From Streptomyces parvus (lineage in GTDB: Bacteria > Actinomycetota > Actinomycetes > Streptomycetales > Streptomycetaceae), in contig NZ_BMRY01000008.1 in the NCBI RefSeq assembly GCF_014648875.1, positions 248,001-312,000 of the forward strand: DNA of 64,000 nt, given 5' to 3'. The notes beneath the pieces are model-generated. The model did not search any database. It was not told where the DNA came from and saw only the letters and a program-made list of their open reading frames with translations. Shown here piece after piece: positions 43,726 to 52,522 of this stretch. Each line of letters starts with the position of its first letter. Positions within the stretch are counted from its first letter, which is position 1. The position numbers and the translations under genes were made by a program.

Positions 43726-43913
43726 GCCGGTCCACCTCGCGCCCTCTCCGCCCCCGGGCCCGGTATGTCCGGGGCCCGCCCTTCAGCTTTTCACAGCGTC
43801 GCTCCCGGTCAGGGGCTACGGCGGGAGCCCCGGAGGGTCGGCGCGAAGGTACGGGGGGCGCATAGGCTCGTACCGGCAGCGCACCCGGTGACGGGCCGCG
43901 CGGACCGGACGAG

Positions 43914-43980
43914 GATCGCCCCGGACATCGTCCGGAGATCGTCCGGGGGTCGGACGAGGGTCGTCCGGGGATCGAGCGAG
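43914..43980. repeat. Short TCGTCCGG-type repeats before the MBL hydrolase gene
   Basis: ATCGTCCGG, ATCGTCCGG and GTCGTCCGG occur in a row, with related GGACGA segments, in the 265-base gap between the phosphodiesterase and MBL genes. The remaining gap shows no promoter I can support. Confidence 0.5.
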
Positions 43981-43990
43981 GAGGGCGGAC

Positions 43991-44773
43991 GTGCCGGTGG
44001 AGGTCACCTGGTGGGGTCATGCCACCTGCACGATCGAGGACTCGGGGGTGCGGGTGCTGACCGACCCCCTGTTCGTACGGCGCTTCGCGCATCTGCGCCG
44101 CCGCCGGGGCGAGGTGCCGCCGCCGGAGGCCGCGGTCGCCGAGGTGGTGCTGGTCTCCCATCTGCACTCCGACCATCTGCACCTGCCGTCGCTGGCCCGG
44201 CTGGCCCCCGGCAGCCGGCTGATCGTGCCGAGCGGCGCGGTGGCGGCCGTGCCGGGGCTGCGGATGCTGCGCCGGGTGCGGCAGCTGCACGTCACCGAGG
44301 TGCGGCCGGGTGACACGGTGCGGATCGGCGAGGTGCGGGTACGGGCGGTCCCCGCGCTGCACGACGGGCGGCGGCTGCCCGTCGGGCCGCACCGGTCGCC
44401 CGCGCTCGGGTATGTCGTCGAGGGCGAGGCCCGGACGTACTTCGCCGGGGACACCGGGCTCTTCGACACGATGGCCGACGCGGTGGGGCCGGTGGAAGTG
44501 GCGCTGCTGCCGGTGGGCGGCTGGGGGCCCTACCTGGGGCACAGCCATCTGGACCCGGCCCGGGCCGCCGAGGCGCTGACCCGGCTCGCGCCCCGGTCGG
44601 CGGTGCCGGTGCACTACGGCACGTACTGGCCGATCGGCATGGACGCGGTGCGCCCGCACGAGTTCCACGCACCCGGTGACGAGTTCGTACGGCACGCGGC
44701 GAAGCGGGCGCCGGAGGTGGCCGTGCATCTGCTGGGGCACGGCGAGCGGGTCAGACCGGAGGCCGGCCGGTGA
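43991..44773 (+). CDS. MBL-fold metal-dependent hydrolase (UlaG-like)
   Basis: A 260-residue metallo-beta-lactamase fold. The short N-terminal strand EVTWWGHATCTIED and the motif LVSHLHSDHLHLPSL (HxHxDH) give the metal site; ALGYVVEGEARTYFAGDTGLF carries the bridging Asp and VPVHYGTYWPIGMD the final His. This is the UlaG/YtnP-like class that cleaves phosphodiesters, lactones or unknown substrates. GTG start with GAGGAG upstream. It overlaps the DedA gene by 4 bases. Confidence 0.9.
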   Translation: MPVEVTWWGHATCTIEDSGVRVLTDPLFVRRFAHLRRRRGEVPPPEAAVAEVVLVSHLHSDHLHLPSLARLAPGSRLIVPSGAVAAVPGLRMLRRVRQLHVTEVRPGDTVRIGEVRVRAVPALHDGRRLPVGPHRSPALGYVVEGEARTYFAGDTGLFDTMADAVGPVEVALLPVGGWGPYLGHSHLDPARAAEALTRLAPRSAVPVHYGTYWPIGMDAVRPHEFHAPGDEFVRHAAKRAPEVAVHLLGHGERVRPEAGR

Positions 44774-45408
44774 TCCAGGAGATCCAGCAGGTGGTGCGGG
44801 AGCTGCCCACCGAGTCGACCCAGCAGGCGGTGGGCTACCCGACGCTGTTCGCCCTGGTGGCGCTGGGGTCCCTGGTGCCCGTGGTGCCGACGGGGGCGCT
44901 GGTCAGTTCGGCGGCGGTGGTGGCCTTCCACCAGACGTCGCCTCTCGCACTGCTCTTCGTCTTCCTGGTGGCGTCGGCCGCCGCGTTCCTCGGGGACATC
45001 TGCCTGTACTGGCTGGGGCAGCGCGGAGTGCGCTCGAATCACGGCTCGAAGTGGCTGGAGGCGATATCCCGCCGGGCCGCGCCGGAGCGGCTGGCCCAGG
45101 CGCAGGAGAAGCTGGCGGAGCACGGCGGGACGGTGCTGGTGCTGTCCCGGCTGGTGCCGGCCGGGCGGATCCCGGTGATGCTGGCGTGCCTGCTGGGCCG
45201 GATGCCGCTGCGGCAGTTCGCCCGGGGCGATGTTCCGGCGTGTCTGGCCTGGGCGGCGACGTACCAGCTGATCGGGATCCTGGGCGGTTCCCTCTTCCCG
45301 GAGCCGTGGCAGGGCGTGGTCGCGGCGGTCGCTCTGACGCTGCTGATCAGCGGGGCACCGGCGGTGTGGCGCAGGCTGCGGAAGCGGTTCGGGCCAGCGG
45401 CGTCGTAG
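44770..45408 (+). CDS. DedA family membrane protein
   Basis: A 212-residue membrane protein of the DedA/VTT family, related to lipid scramblases and flippases. GTG 44770 overlaps the MBL gene stop. The conserved core is FLGDICLYWLGQRG near 80, VLVLSRLVPAGRIPVM near 130 and ARGDVPACLAWAATY near 155, with two re-entrant segments and at least four hydrophobic helices. It ends within an unusual hexamer repeat. It is cotranslated with the MBL hydrolase, which may act on a lipid or membrane metabolite (inference). Confidence 0.9.
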   Translation: MIQEIQQVVRELPTESTQQAVGYPTLFALVALGSLVPVVPTGALVSSAAVVAFHQTSPLALLFVFLVASAAAFLGDICLYWLGQRGVRSNHGSKWLEAISRRAAPERLAQAQEKLAEHGGTVLVLSRLVPAGRIPVMLACLLGRMPLRQFARGDVPACLAWAATYQLIGILGGSLFPEPWQGVVAAVALTLLISGAPAVWRRLRKRFGPAAS

Positions 45409-45472
45409 CTGTGGCTGTGGCTGTGGCTGTGGCTGTGGCAGTGGCTTTAGCCATAGCCATAGCCATAGCCAT
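45408..45472. terminator. Hexamer-repeat hairpin between two convergent genes
   Basis: Five copies of GCTGTG (plus GCAGTG) at 45408-45443 face four copies of AGCCAT at 45449-45472. In RNA the arms pair with U-A, C-G and G-U pairs, so a long hairpin forms on either strand. It sits right after the DedA stop and 40 bases before the end of the convergent aminotransferase-like gene, so it may end both. Confidence 0.6.
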
Positions 45473-45512
45473 GTTCGCCGGCCGTACCCGCCAGCCGTGC
45501 TCGGCAGTCCGC

Positions 45513-47129
45513 TCAGCGCAGATCGGCGAAGACCGCCGCGAAGTCGTCCAGGGCCCGTGCCACATGCGCGAGCTCCAGGGGCTTCGCGGCGGCGAGGGAC
45601 TCCGCCCGCTGCTGCGGCGTGGCCCCCAGCAGCGGGCCGGTGCCCAGGCGTACGCGCAGGGCGCCCAGCTCGTCCCCGAACCGGTGGCCGCCGGGGGCCG
45701 GAGCGCCGAGCCGGTCGGTGAGGTACTCCTCCAGTTCCATGGAGTCCGTGACGCCCAGGTCCGCCAGCCGGGAGCGGAGCGGACCGAGGTCGGCGTAGAG
45801 GTGACAGCCCGCCTCAGGGGGGCGGGCCAGCGCGCCGGAGCCGAGGACCGCGCGGTGGGCGGCCGCGGCGACCTCGGTGTTGAGCGCCGCGGCCCGTTGG
45901 ATCCGGTCGCGTACGGAGTCGGGCTCGCCGAGGGCGTGGGCGGCGGCGTGGGCGACCGGACCGGCGACGAGGGCGCCGAGTGCGGTGAGGATGTCCAGGG
46001 TGCGGGCGTGCCGGACGGCGGCGCGGGCGGTGTCGGGGAAGCGGGCGACGGCGACCGGCCAGGCGGCCGGCAGGAGCGCTCCGGACAGGTCGGCGAGCAC
46101 GGTGACGTCGTCCGGGCACATCTCGGCCGGGCTGAGCAGGACGGTGTCGCGCGGGCGGTGCACGGTGTCGCGCCAGGTCTCGTCGCTGATGATGTGCAGC
46201 CCCTCGTCGACGGCCGCCTCGCAGGCCTCGCGGACCAGCTCGGGCAGGGCGACGGTGGCGGTGGGGTCGTCCACGACGGACAGGAGCAGCAGCTTCGGCC
46301 GGCCGCCCTCCGCACGGACCCGGCGGACGGTCTCCAGCAGGGCGTACGGGTCGGGGATGCCGCCGCATTCGGCCGGGGTGGGCACGTGGTAGGCGGGGTG
46401 GCCGAGCAGCCTGGCCTGCGGCATCCAGGCGGCGGGGCAGGGGCGCGGCATGAGGACGTCGCCGCCGTGTGCGCCGATGAGGGCCAGGAGGAGCGGCTGG
46501 GCCCCGGGGGCGGCGGCGATCCCGCCCGCCGTGCCGTGCAGCCCACGCCGGTCCCAGTAGCCACGGGCCGCCTCCCGCAGGACCGGCCCGCCGCCTGGCG
46601 GCTCGGGGCGGGTCCGGGCGGAGGCGGCGGCGAGCACGGCGGCCAGCTCGGGAAGGACGGGCAGCCCGGGATCGGGGGCGGGCGGCCCGTACCGGACGGG
46701 GCCGTGATCCTCGTGCGGCCGGGCGGCCGGGGGACCGGGCCGGGGGGACCGGTCCTCCCGGGAATGGGCCCGGTGGTGCGGCCGTCGGGCCTGGTCCTCG
46801 CCGTGGGCCCGGCCTTCCGGCTCACCGGCCCGCTCCCGTTCGGAAGCACGCTCCCGCCCAGGCGGCGGGTCCTGGGCGCCGGCCCGCTCCCGGCCGTGGG
46901 CCCGGCCTTCCGGCTCACCGGCCCGCTCCCGTTCGGAAGCACGCTCCCGCCCAGGCGGCGGGTCCTGGGCGCCGGCCCGCTCCCGGCCGTGGGCCCGGCC
47001 TTCCCGCTCACCGGCCCGCTCCCGTTCGGGGGAACGCTCCCGCCCAGGGGCCGGGTCCTGCGGCCCCTGAGCCGGGCCCTGTCCGCCCGCCCGGCTCCCC
47101 GGCGGGCCGGTGTCCTCGGTCCCCTGCAT
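45513..47129 (-). CDS. Class I/II aminotransferase-fold protein lacking the PLP lysine
   Basis: A 538-residue protein. Residues about 1-140 are an Arg/Glu/Pro-rich, disordered region built on a 93-base repeat; the rest is an aminotransferase fold (LPVLPELAAVLAAA, AAPGAQPLLLALIGAHGGDV, GLHIISDETWRD). The usual SLSK-type PLP-lysine site reads VTVLADLSGALLPAAW, with Gly where Lys should be, and the Asn of the NPTG motif reads DDPTAT. The Asp of DExY is kept. So it is probably not an active transaminase and may bind a ligand or regulate. ATG 47129 is the only good start. Family call strong; function unknown. Confidence 0.8.
   Translation of the reverse strand: MQGTEDTGPPGSRAGGQGPAQGPQDPAPGRERSPERERAGEREGRAHGRERAGAQDPPPGRERASERERAGEPEGRAHGRERAGAQDPPPGRERASERERAGEPEGRAHGEDQARRPHHRAHSREDRSPRPGPPAARPHEDHGPVRYGPPAPDPGLPVLPELAAVLAAASARTRPEPPGGGPVLREAARGYWDRRGLHGTAGGIAAAPGAQPLLLALIGAHGGDVLMPRPCPAAWMPQARLLGHPAYHVPTPAECGGIPDPYALLETVRRVRAEGGRPKLLLLSVVDDPTATVALPELVREACEAAVDEGLHIISDETWRDTVHRPRDTVLLSPAEMCPDDVTVLADLSGALLPAAWPVAVARFPDTARAAVRHARTLDILTALGALVAGPVAHAAAHALGEPDSVRDRIQRAAALNTEVAAAAHRAVLGSGALARPPEAGCHLYADLGPLRSRLADLGVTDSMELEEYLTDRLGAPAPGGHRFGDELGALRVRLGTGPLLGATPQQRAESLAAAKPLELAHVARALDDFAAVFADLR
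46801..47060. repeat. 93-base tandem repeat, about 2.8 copies, inside the aminotransferase-like gene
   Basis: Copies start at 46801, 46894 and 46987, and encode a 31-residue unit of the form RERAGAQDPPPGRERASERE. The unit is in frame, so copy number changes would only alter the length of the disordered N-terminus. Confidence 0.9.
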
Positions 47130-47475
47130 CCGGGCCTCCTCCGCCGCTCGGCGCTCGTCGCTCCGTGTCGTCGTCCCCGTCGGCCGACCCGCGCCCGGGG
47201 ATCCGGCGTCCGGCGCGTCCGGGCGCCGGGGTCCGGCGTCCGGCGCATCCGGGCGCGGGTCGGCCTCCGGCCTGTCCGGGCCCGGGGTGCCGCGGGCCCG
47301 GCAGACGGCCTCTGGCTTCTTTATACGGAGGTTCCGGGCCGCCCGCCCGCCCAGTCGCGCGCCCGCACCGGAGTCCGTCGCCGAGTCGGCCGTTTCGCCG
47401 GTCGGCGGCGGCGCGTGGCCGGAGTCTCAGCGCGCCTGCTGGTTCAGCGTGGCCCGGAGGGGTATTCGCTGACCC
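47130..47475. other. Intergenic region with a 17-base-arm inverted repeat and a possible promoter
   Basis: This 346-base gap between divergent genes holds GGCCGACCCGCGCCCGG at 47182-47198 and its perfect complement at 47249-47265, with GTCCGGCG-type direct repeats between. On the minus strand TATAAA near 47318-47323 is a candidate -10 for the aminotransferase-like gene. No ORF in it is supported. Confidence 0.5.
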
Positions 47476-48990
47476 ATGTCCACACCGAGAACCTCACCCA
47501 CCGCCTCCACAGCCCCCGCCGTCGCCCGGCTGCGCGGCTGGCTGCAGGGGCGCGACCTGGCCGCCTTCCGGAGCGTCGCGGACCGGCACTGGCCGGGTGC
47601 CGATCCGCTGCTGCCGCGGCTGAGCCGGAGCGCCAACCACGGGCTGCTCTGGTTCGGGGCGGCGGCCGGGATCGCGGCCCTCGGGAGCAGCGCGCGTTCC
47701 CGGCGGGCCGCGCTGCGCGGGGTGGCGTCCCTCGCCGTGGCGTCGGCGGCGATCAACACGGTCGGCAAGGGCGCGGTACGCCGCGAGCGGCCGATAGCGG
47801 ACCTGGTGCCGGTGGTGCGGCAGCTCAAGAGGCAGCCGGTCACCACCTCCTTCCCCTCGGGCCACGCCGCCTCGGCGGCCGCCTTCGCCACCGGGGTGGC
47901 CCTGGAGTCCAAGGGCTGGGGCGCGGTCGTGGCCCCGGTCGCGGTGGCCGTGGCGGCCTCCCGCGTCTACACCGGGGTCCACTACCCGAGCGATGTCCTC
48001 GCGGGTGCGGCGCTCGGCGTCGGAGCCGCGTTCGCCCTGCGCGGGGTCGTGCCGACCCGGGGCCAGCTGCCCGCTCCCGGCCGCCCGCCCGGGGAGGCAC
48101 CCGCGCTGCCCGCCGGCAAGGATCTCGTCGTGGTGGTGAACCGGGAGTCCGGGACGGCCACCGCGACCGCGTCGCTGGTGCGCGAGGCGCTGCCGATGGC
48201 GACCGTCATGGAGGTCGCACCCGCCGATCTGCCGACGGCCTTCGACGAGGCGGCCCGTCAGGGCCGGGCGCTCGGTGTCTGCGGGGGCGACGGCACGGTG
48301 AACCTGGCGGCCTCCGTGGCCGCGACGCACGGGCTGCCCCTGGCGGTCTTCCCCGGCGGCACGCTCAACCACTTCGCCTATGACCTGGGCATCGAGACCG
48401 TCCACGACACCGCCGCCGCCCTCACGGCGGGCGACGCCATCCGGGTGGACCTCGGCCGCTTCCGACCGGGACCCCAGGGCGCGGACGGTGCCGACGGCTA
48501 TTTCCTCAACGCCTTCTCCCTCGGCGTCTATCCGGACCTGGTGCGCACCCGGGAACACTGGTCGCCGCGCATCGGCGGCTGGCCGGCGGGCGTCCTCGCG
48601 GCATTCCACGTGCTGCGCGGGCAGCGCCCCCTGGAGGCCGAATTCCAGGGCCGCAGGCGGCCGTTGTGGCTGGTCTTCGTCGGCAACGGGCTCTTCCGGC
48701 GCGTGGGCCCCAACCCGGGCCGCCGCCACAACCTGGCGGACGGGCTGCTGGACGTCCGGGTCATCCACGGCGGCCGGGGACCCGCGCTTCGCCTGCTGGC
48801 GGCGGCGGTGGCGGGACCGCTGACCCGCTCCCCCGCCCATGCCGCGGTGCGGCGGCGCCGGGTGCGGATCGGCGGACTCGCGCCGGGGACTCCGTACGCG
48901 TACGACGGCGAAGTGGCCCACTCCGGAACGGAGCTGATGATCGACAAGCTGCCGGAAGCGCTGACGGTGTACTGCCCGATGCCGGTCTGA
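47476..48990 (+). CDS. PAP2 phosphatase fused to diacylglycerol kinase catalytic domain
   Basis: A 504-residue two-domain protein. The N-terminal part (about 1-200) is a membrane PAP2 acid phosphatase with KGAVRRERP, SFPSGHAASAAAFATG and SRVYTGVHYPSDVL. The C-terminal part (about 210-500) is a diacylglycerol/sphingosine kinase-type domain with CGGDGTVNLAAS and FPGGTLNHFAYDLGIETV. One half would remove, the other add, a lipid phosphate, so the protein could swap phosphate between lipids. Four or so hydrophobic helices are seen in the PAP2 half. GGAGGGG lies upstream of ATG 47476 but at a long distance. Well known as a fusion in streptomycetes. Confidence 0.9.
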   Translation: MSTPRTSPTASTAPAVARLRGWLQGRDLAAFRSVADRHWPGADPLLPRLSRSANHGLLWFGAAAGIAALGSSARSRRAALRGVASLAVASAAINTVGKGAVRRERPIADLVPVVRQLKRQPVTTSFPSGHAASAAAFATGVALESKGWGAVVAPVAVAVAASRVYTGVHYPSDVLAGAALGVGAAFALRGVVPTRGQLPAPGRPPGEAPALPAGKDLVVVVNRESGTATATASLVREALPMATVMEVAPADLPTAFDEAARQGRALGVCGGDGTVNLAASVAATHGLPLAVFPGGTLNHFAYDLGIETVHDTAAALTAGDAIRVDLGRFRPGPQGADGADGYFLNAFSLGVYPDLVRTREHWSPRIGGWPAGVLAAFHVLRGQRPLEAEFQGRRRPLWLVFVGNGLFRRVGPNPGRRHNLADGLLDVRVIHGGRGPALRLLAAAVAGPLTRSPAHAAVRRRRVRIGGLAPGTPYAYDGEVAHSGTELMIDKLPEALTVYCPMPV

Positions 48991-49116
48991 CACATCAGAA
49001 CAGCACCCCGTCCGCATAGCAAGACGCCCATCTCATCATCCGACATCGCGGCGTACGGTGGTTCCGTCGCCGCGCCCGTCGGCGCGGGGCTTCCGGGAGA
49101 GGGAAGGCGTTACGTC

Positions 49117-49926
49117 ATGCCGAAGGAGACCGCCGTGTACACGCACGGCCACCACGAGTCGGTCCTGCGCTCGCACCGCTGGCGGACCGCCGCCAACTCG
49201 GCCGCCTACCTCCTCGGCGAACTCCGCCCCGGCCTGGCCGTGTTGGACGTCGGCTGCGGTCCGGGGACCATCACCGCCGATCTGGCCGCGCTGGTCGCCC
49301 CGGGCCGGGTCACCGCGGTGGACGCCGCCGCCGACATCCTGGGCGGAGCCGCCGCGGTGGCGGACGAACGCGGCCTGGAGAACGTCGAGTTCGCCGTGGC
49401 CGATGTGCACGCCCTGGAGTTCCCCGACGACTCCTTCGACGTGGTCCACGCCCACCAGGTGCTCCAGCACGTGGGCGACCCGGTCCAGGCGCTGCGCGAG
49501 ATGCGGCGGGTCTGCCGGCCCGGCGGTGTGGTCGCGGCCCGGGACAGCGACTACGCGGCGATGACCTGGTATCCGGAGACACCCGGCCTCGGCACATGGC
49601 TCGACGTGTACGGGCGGGTGGCCCGCGGCAACGGCGGCGAGCCCGACGCCGGGCGCCGCCTCCTCTCCTGGGCGCGGCAGGCCGGGTTCACCGACATCAC
49701 CCCGACCGCGGCCGCCTGGTGTTTCGCCACCCCGGAGAGCCGCGCCTGGTGGAGCGGCCTGTGGGCGGACCGTACGACGGACTCCGTCTACGCCGAGCTG
49801 GCGGTGGCGGGCGGTCATGCGAGCGCAGGGCAGCTCACGGAGATCGCCGGTGCGTGGCGCTCCTGGGGCGAGGAGGGCGACGGCTGGTTCATGGTCCCGC
49901 ACGGTGAGGTGCTGTGCCGGGTGTGA
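49117..49926 (+). CDS. Class I SAM-dependent methyltransferase (UbiE/COQ5-like)
   Basis: A 269-residue methyltransferase. Motif I is AVLDVGCGPGTITADLAALV near residue 45, followed by RVTAVDAAADILGGAA and the motif FDVVHAHQVLQHVGDPVQAL. The last third (TWYPETPGLGTWLDVYGR) is specific to a class of streptomycete methyltransferases. GGGAGAGGGAAGG before ATG 49117 gives a ribosome site. The substrate is unknown. Confidence 0.9.
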   Translation: MPKETAVYTHGHHESVLRSHRWRTAANSAAYLLGELRPGLAVLDVGCGPGTITADLAALVAPGRVTAVDAAADILGGAAAVADERGLENVEFAVADVHALEFPDDSFDVVHAHQVLQHVGDPVQALREMRRVCRPGGVVAARDSDYAAMTWYPETPGLGTWLDVYGRVARGNGGEPDAGRRLLSWARQAGFTDITPTAAAWCFATPESRAWWSGLWADRTTDSVYAELAVAGGHASAGQLTEIAGAWRSWGEEGDGWFMVPHGEVLCRV

Positions 49927-49995
49927 GGTGAAGCGGGGCTCCGGCCCGCCCGGAATCGATCACACCGGTCGCGGCCGCCAACTACCCTCGTACCC

Positions 49996-50349
49996 ATGGA
50001 GATCCTGGGAACCACGCTGCGTATCTGCGTCGACGACCTGGAGGCCTCGGTGGCCTTCTACGAGGGGCTGACGGGCACGTCGGCCCTGCGCTTCGAGCGC
50101 GGTGGGGTGTCGGTGGCCGCGATCGGCTGCTTCCTGTTGATGAGCGGGCCGGAGTCGGAGCTGGAGGTGCTGCGCAAGGTGGGGGCGACCATCGCCGTCA
50201 AGGATGTCGACGAGGCCAACGAGGCGCTGACCCGGGCGGGCGCGCGGGTGATCGCGGGGCCGGTGCCGACGCCGGCGGGCCGCAACCTGATCGCACTGCA
50301 CCCGGACGGTTCGGTCTTCGAGTACGTGGACCGCAAGGTCACTGTCTGA
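49996..50349 (+). CDS. VOC family protein (glyoxalase/bleomycin resistance fold)
   Basis: A 117-residue single vicinal-oxygen-chelate domain: TTLRICVDDLEASVAFYEGL at the start and DGSVFEYVDRKVTV at the end are usual for the fold. It has only one clear metal-ligand Glu and no second one, so it may bind rather than convert a ligand. TACCCT at 49983-49988, 7 bases before the ATG, suggests a leaderless message. It is convergent with the DUF5107 gene. Confidence 0.85.
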   Translation: MEILGTTLRICVDDLEASVAFYEGLTGTSALRFERGGVSVAAIGCFLLMSGPESELEVLRKVGATIAVKDVDEANEALTRAGARVIAGPVPTPAGRNLIALHPDGSVFEYVDRKVTV

Positions 50350-50397
50350 GCCCTCCGAGCCAACTGAACCGTCCGATCGGCCGCCCGGGCGCGTTGT

Positions 50398-52383
50398 TCA
50401 CTCCTCCGGTGGGCTCATGCGGAAGTCGTAGGCGTCCGGCAGTGGTTCGTCGCTGATCCGCGCCCACAGCTCACCGAGGACGCCGGCCCCTTCGCGCAGG
50501 TCGGCGACCTCGAATCCGGCGTCGAAGATCGCGCGGGCCGCCCCGGTGTCGCCCTCGGCCACGAGTGTCCGGGCCAGCAGCAGCCCGAAGCGTCCGCGCT
50601 CACGGACCGCCTCCGGCAGCCCGGTGAGGAGCGCCCGGGCCGCACCGGGCCGGCCTGCGGACAGATGCGCCTCGACGGTCTCGCGGGCGAGGGCGACAAG
50701 GAGCGCGCCGCCCTCCGCCGGCGCGGCGGGATCCGTCGCACCGGGAGCGTCGAGGTCTGCGAAGGCCTCGGCGTACAGCTCGGCGGCGTGGTCCGGCCTG
50801 CCGCTCTCCTCGGCGGCGACGGCGAGGCAGCGCAGCAGCGGCCAGCGCGGTGCGGGGCCGAGCTCCAGTCCGCGTTCCCAGCTGCGGACGGCCTGGGCCC
50901 GGTCGTCGGCGTGCCACTGGGCGATGCCGAGGTGGTACTCGGTGTGCGGGTCGGCGTCGGCGGTCTCCAGCATGTCGCGCCAGGGCGGTGAGACCGGGGT
51001 CGGGCCGGGAATACCGTCCGGGGCCGGCTCGGGCAGTGTCCCCTGCTCCAGCAACTCCCGCCAGGGCTCCTGCTGTTCGCCGAGAGTGGTGGCGGGGAAC
51101 GGGGTTCCGGGCAGCCGGTGGCCGCCCCGCAGCGCTTCCAGCGCGCCCCAGCCCGAGCCGGTGGCGAGCACCTCGCCCGGTTCGGCGTCAGCGTACGGCA
51201 GCCAGGCCGCGTACGCCTCCTCCACCGCCGCGCGCGGCAGAGCCTCCTCCAGCCGTGCGGCGGCCTCCCTCGTGGCGGTGGCCCAGTCGTCGCCGTGCAC
51301 GGCGGCCGGGTCGGCGGAGAGCGGGCCGTAGGACTCCAGCCAGCTGAACGCGGAGCCCGGTTCGAGGGGGACGTGCTCCAGCTGGGTGCGGGCCAGACCG
51401 GCCTGGATCTCCGCGTAGCCGCCGCCCTCGGGCCCGTTCAGCCACTCCTGCCAGCGGCGGCCGCCCTTCCCGTGGCCCCAGCGGAACAGTTTGCGGCCGC
51501 GCAGCAGGTCCGTGGAGGTCTGGGCGAGCCCGTGGCCGTCCGCGTCGAGCGCGGCGATCCAGCGCCTGGCCCCGTCGGGCAGCTCGTAGAAGTGGTCGGC
51601 CGGGTACTCGGAGCGCAGCGGATAGGTGTGGTCGAGGCCGCCCGACTCCGGGACGGCGACCCGGGTGAGGGTGTGGTCGTAGCCGAAGTGCCAGGCCTCG
51701 TCGGCCGGGACCAGGACGCGGGTGTCCGGCGTCTCGGGGACGGCGATGTTGGACCACCAGTAGACGGGCGCGCTCTGTTCGTGCGGGTTGCGTATCCGTA
51801 CGCCGACGTGCAGGAAGTCGGAGTCGTCGGGGAGCCAGAGGTCCACCTGGAAGGGCAGGTCGCGCAGCCGCTCCCACTCCCAGAGCCGCACCATCGTCCC
51901 GCCGTCGGGGGCGGGCACCAGCGCGGTGTGCAGGGGTGCGCAGGTCAGGGCGGTGTGGCCGGTGGCCCCGATGTTCCACTCGATCCCGCCGGAGAACCAG
52001 GCCCCGTTGAGGGCGAAGGCGGCGGGCTGGAGGACCGGGTTGCGGTGGAGCAGTTCGCGGCCGGTGGGCTTGTGGTGCAGGGAGTGGATCCGGCCGCCGA
52101 GTCCGGGGAGCACGGTGACGCGCAGCCGCTCGTTCTCGATGACGACGGCGTCGAGGCCGGTGGGAGTGCGCTCGCGTCCGTAGCCGTCGAGCAGCCGGGT
52201 GGGCAGGAGGGTACGCAGCGGCCAGTGGCCCAGTTGCCGGGCCATGTCACGGGGCAGGCCCGCGCGTTCACGGGGATCGAGCACGGGTGGCGGGGCGGGC
52301 GTCCGCAGGGGCGGGAGCGGGTTCTCCGGCCCGAGCGGCGCGCCGGGCAGGGTCAGCACGGTACGTCGTACGGTCGTGGCCAA
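50398..52383 (-). CDS. DUF5107 domain protein with TPR-like C-terminus
   Basis: A 661-residue cytoplasmic protein from TTG 52383, which has GAGG five bases upstream; ATG 52440 upstream is the alternative. Residues about 50-350 form a DUF5107 (galactose mutarotase-like) domain, with RVTVLPGLGGRIHSLHHKPT, FSGGIEWNIGATGH and FLHVGVRIRNPHE. Residues about 500-660 are TPR-like repeats (EYHLGIAQWHADDRAQAVRS, AELYAEAFADLDAPG). The family is thought to bind or epimerise sugars but is not characterised. Such genes often sit with ABC sugar uptake clusters, which is not the case here. Confidence 0.82.
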   Translation of the reverse strand: MATTVRRTVLTLPGAPLGPENPLPPLRTPAPPPVLDPRERAGLPRDMARQLGHWPLRTLLPTRLLDGYGRERTPTGLDAVVIENERLRVTVLPGLGGRIHSLHHKPTGRELLHRNPVLQPAAFALNGAWFSGGIEWNIGATGHTALTCAPLHTALVPAPDGGTMVRLWEWERLRDLPFQVDLWLPDDSDFLHVGVRIRNPHEQSAPVYWWSNIAVPETPDTRVLVPADEAWHFGYDHTLTRVAVPESGGLDHTYPLRSEYPADHFYELPDGARRWIAALDADGHGLAQTSTDLLRGRKLFRWGHGKGGRRWQEWLNGPEGGGYAEIQAGLARTQLEHVPLEPGSAFSWLESYGPLSADPAAVHGDDWATATREAAARLEEALPRAAVEEAYAAWLPYADAEPGEVLATGSGWGALEALRGGHRLPGTPFPATTLGEQQEPWRELLEQGTLPEPAPDGIPGPTPVSPPWRDMLETADADPHTEYHLGIAQWHADDRAQAVRSWERGLELGPAPRWPLLRCLAVAAEESGRPDHAAELYAEAFADLDAPGATDPAAPAEGGALLVALARETVEAHLSAGRPGAARALLTGLPEAVRERGRFGLLLARTLVAEGDTGAARAIFDAGFEVADLREGAGVLGELWARISDEPLPDAYDFRMSPPEE

Positions 52384-52522
52384 GGCACCCTCGTTCCCTC
52401 GCGGCGGGCCGCCGCAGGTCCGGGCGCCCCCGGTGACCATGGAACACGCAGGTGGCCGGGTGGACCAGAGTCTCGTCGGTCACACTTGCGCCCACGACGT
52501 CGAGGCGGACGCGGCGCGAGGA

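Noticed and set aside
44676..48383. A plus-strand open frame of over 1200 codons
   Set aside because: It crosses the DedA gene, the antisense of the aminotransferase-like gene and the PAP2 fusion in a wrong frame, and has low-complexity sequence only.
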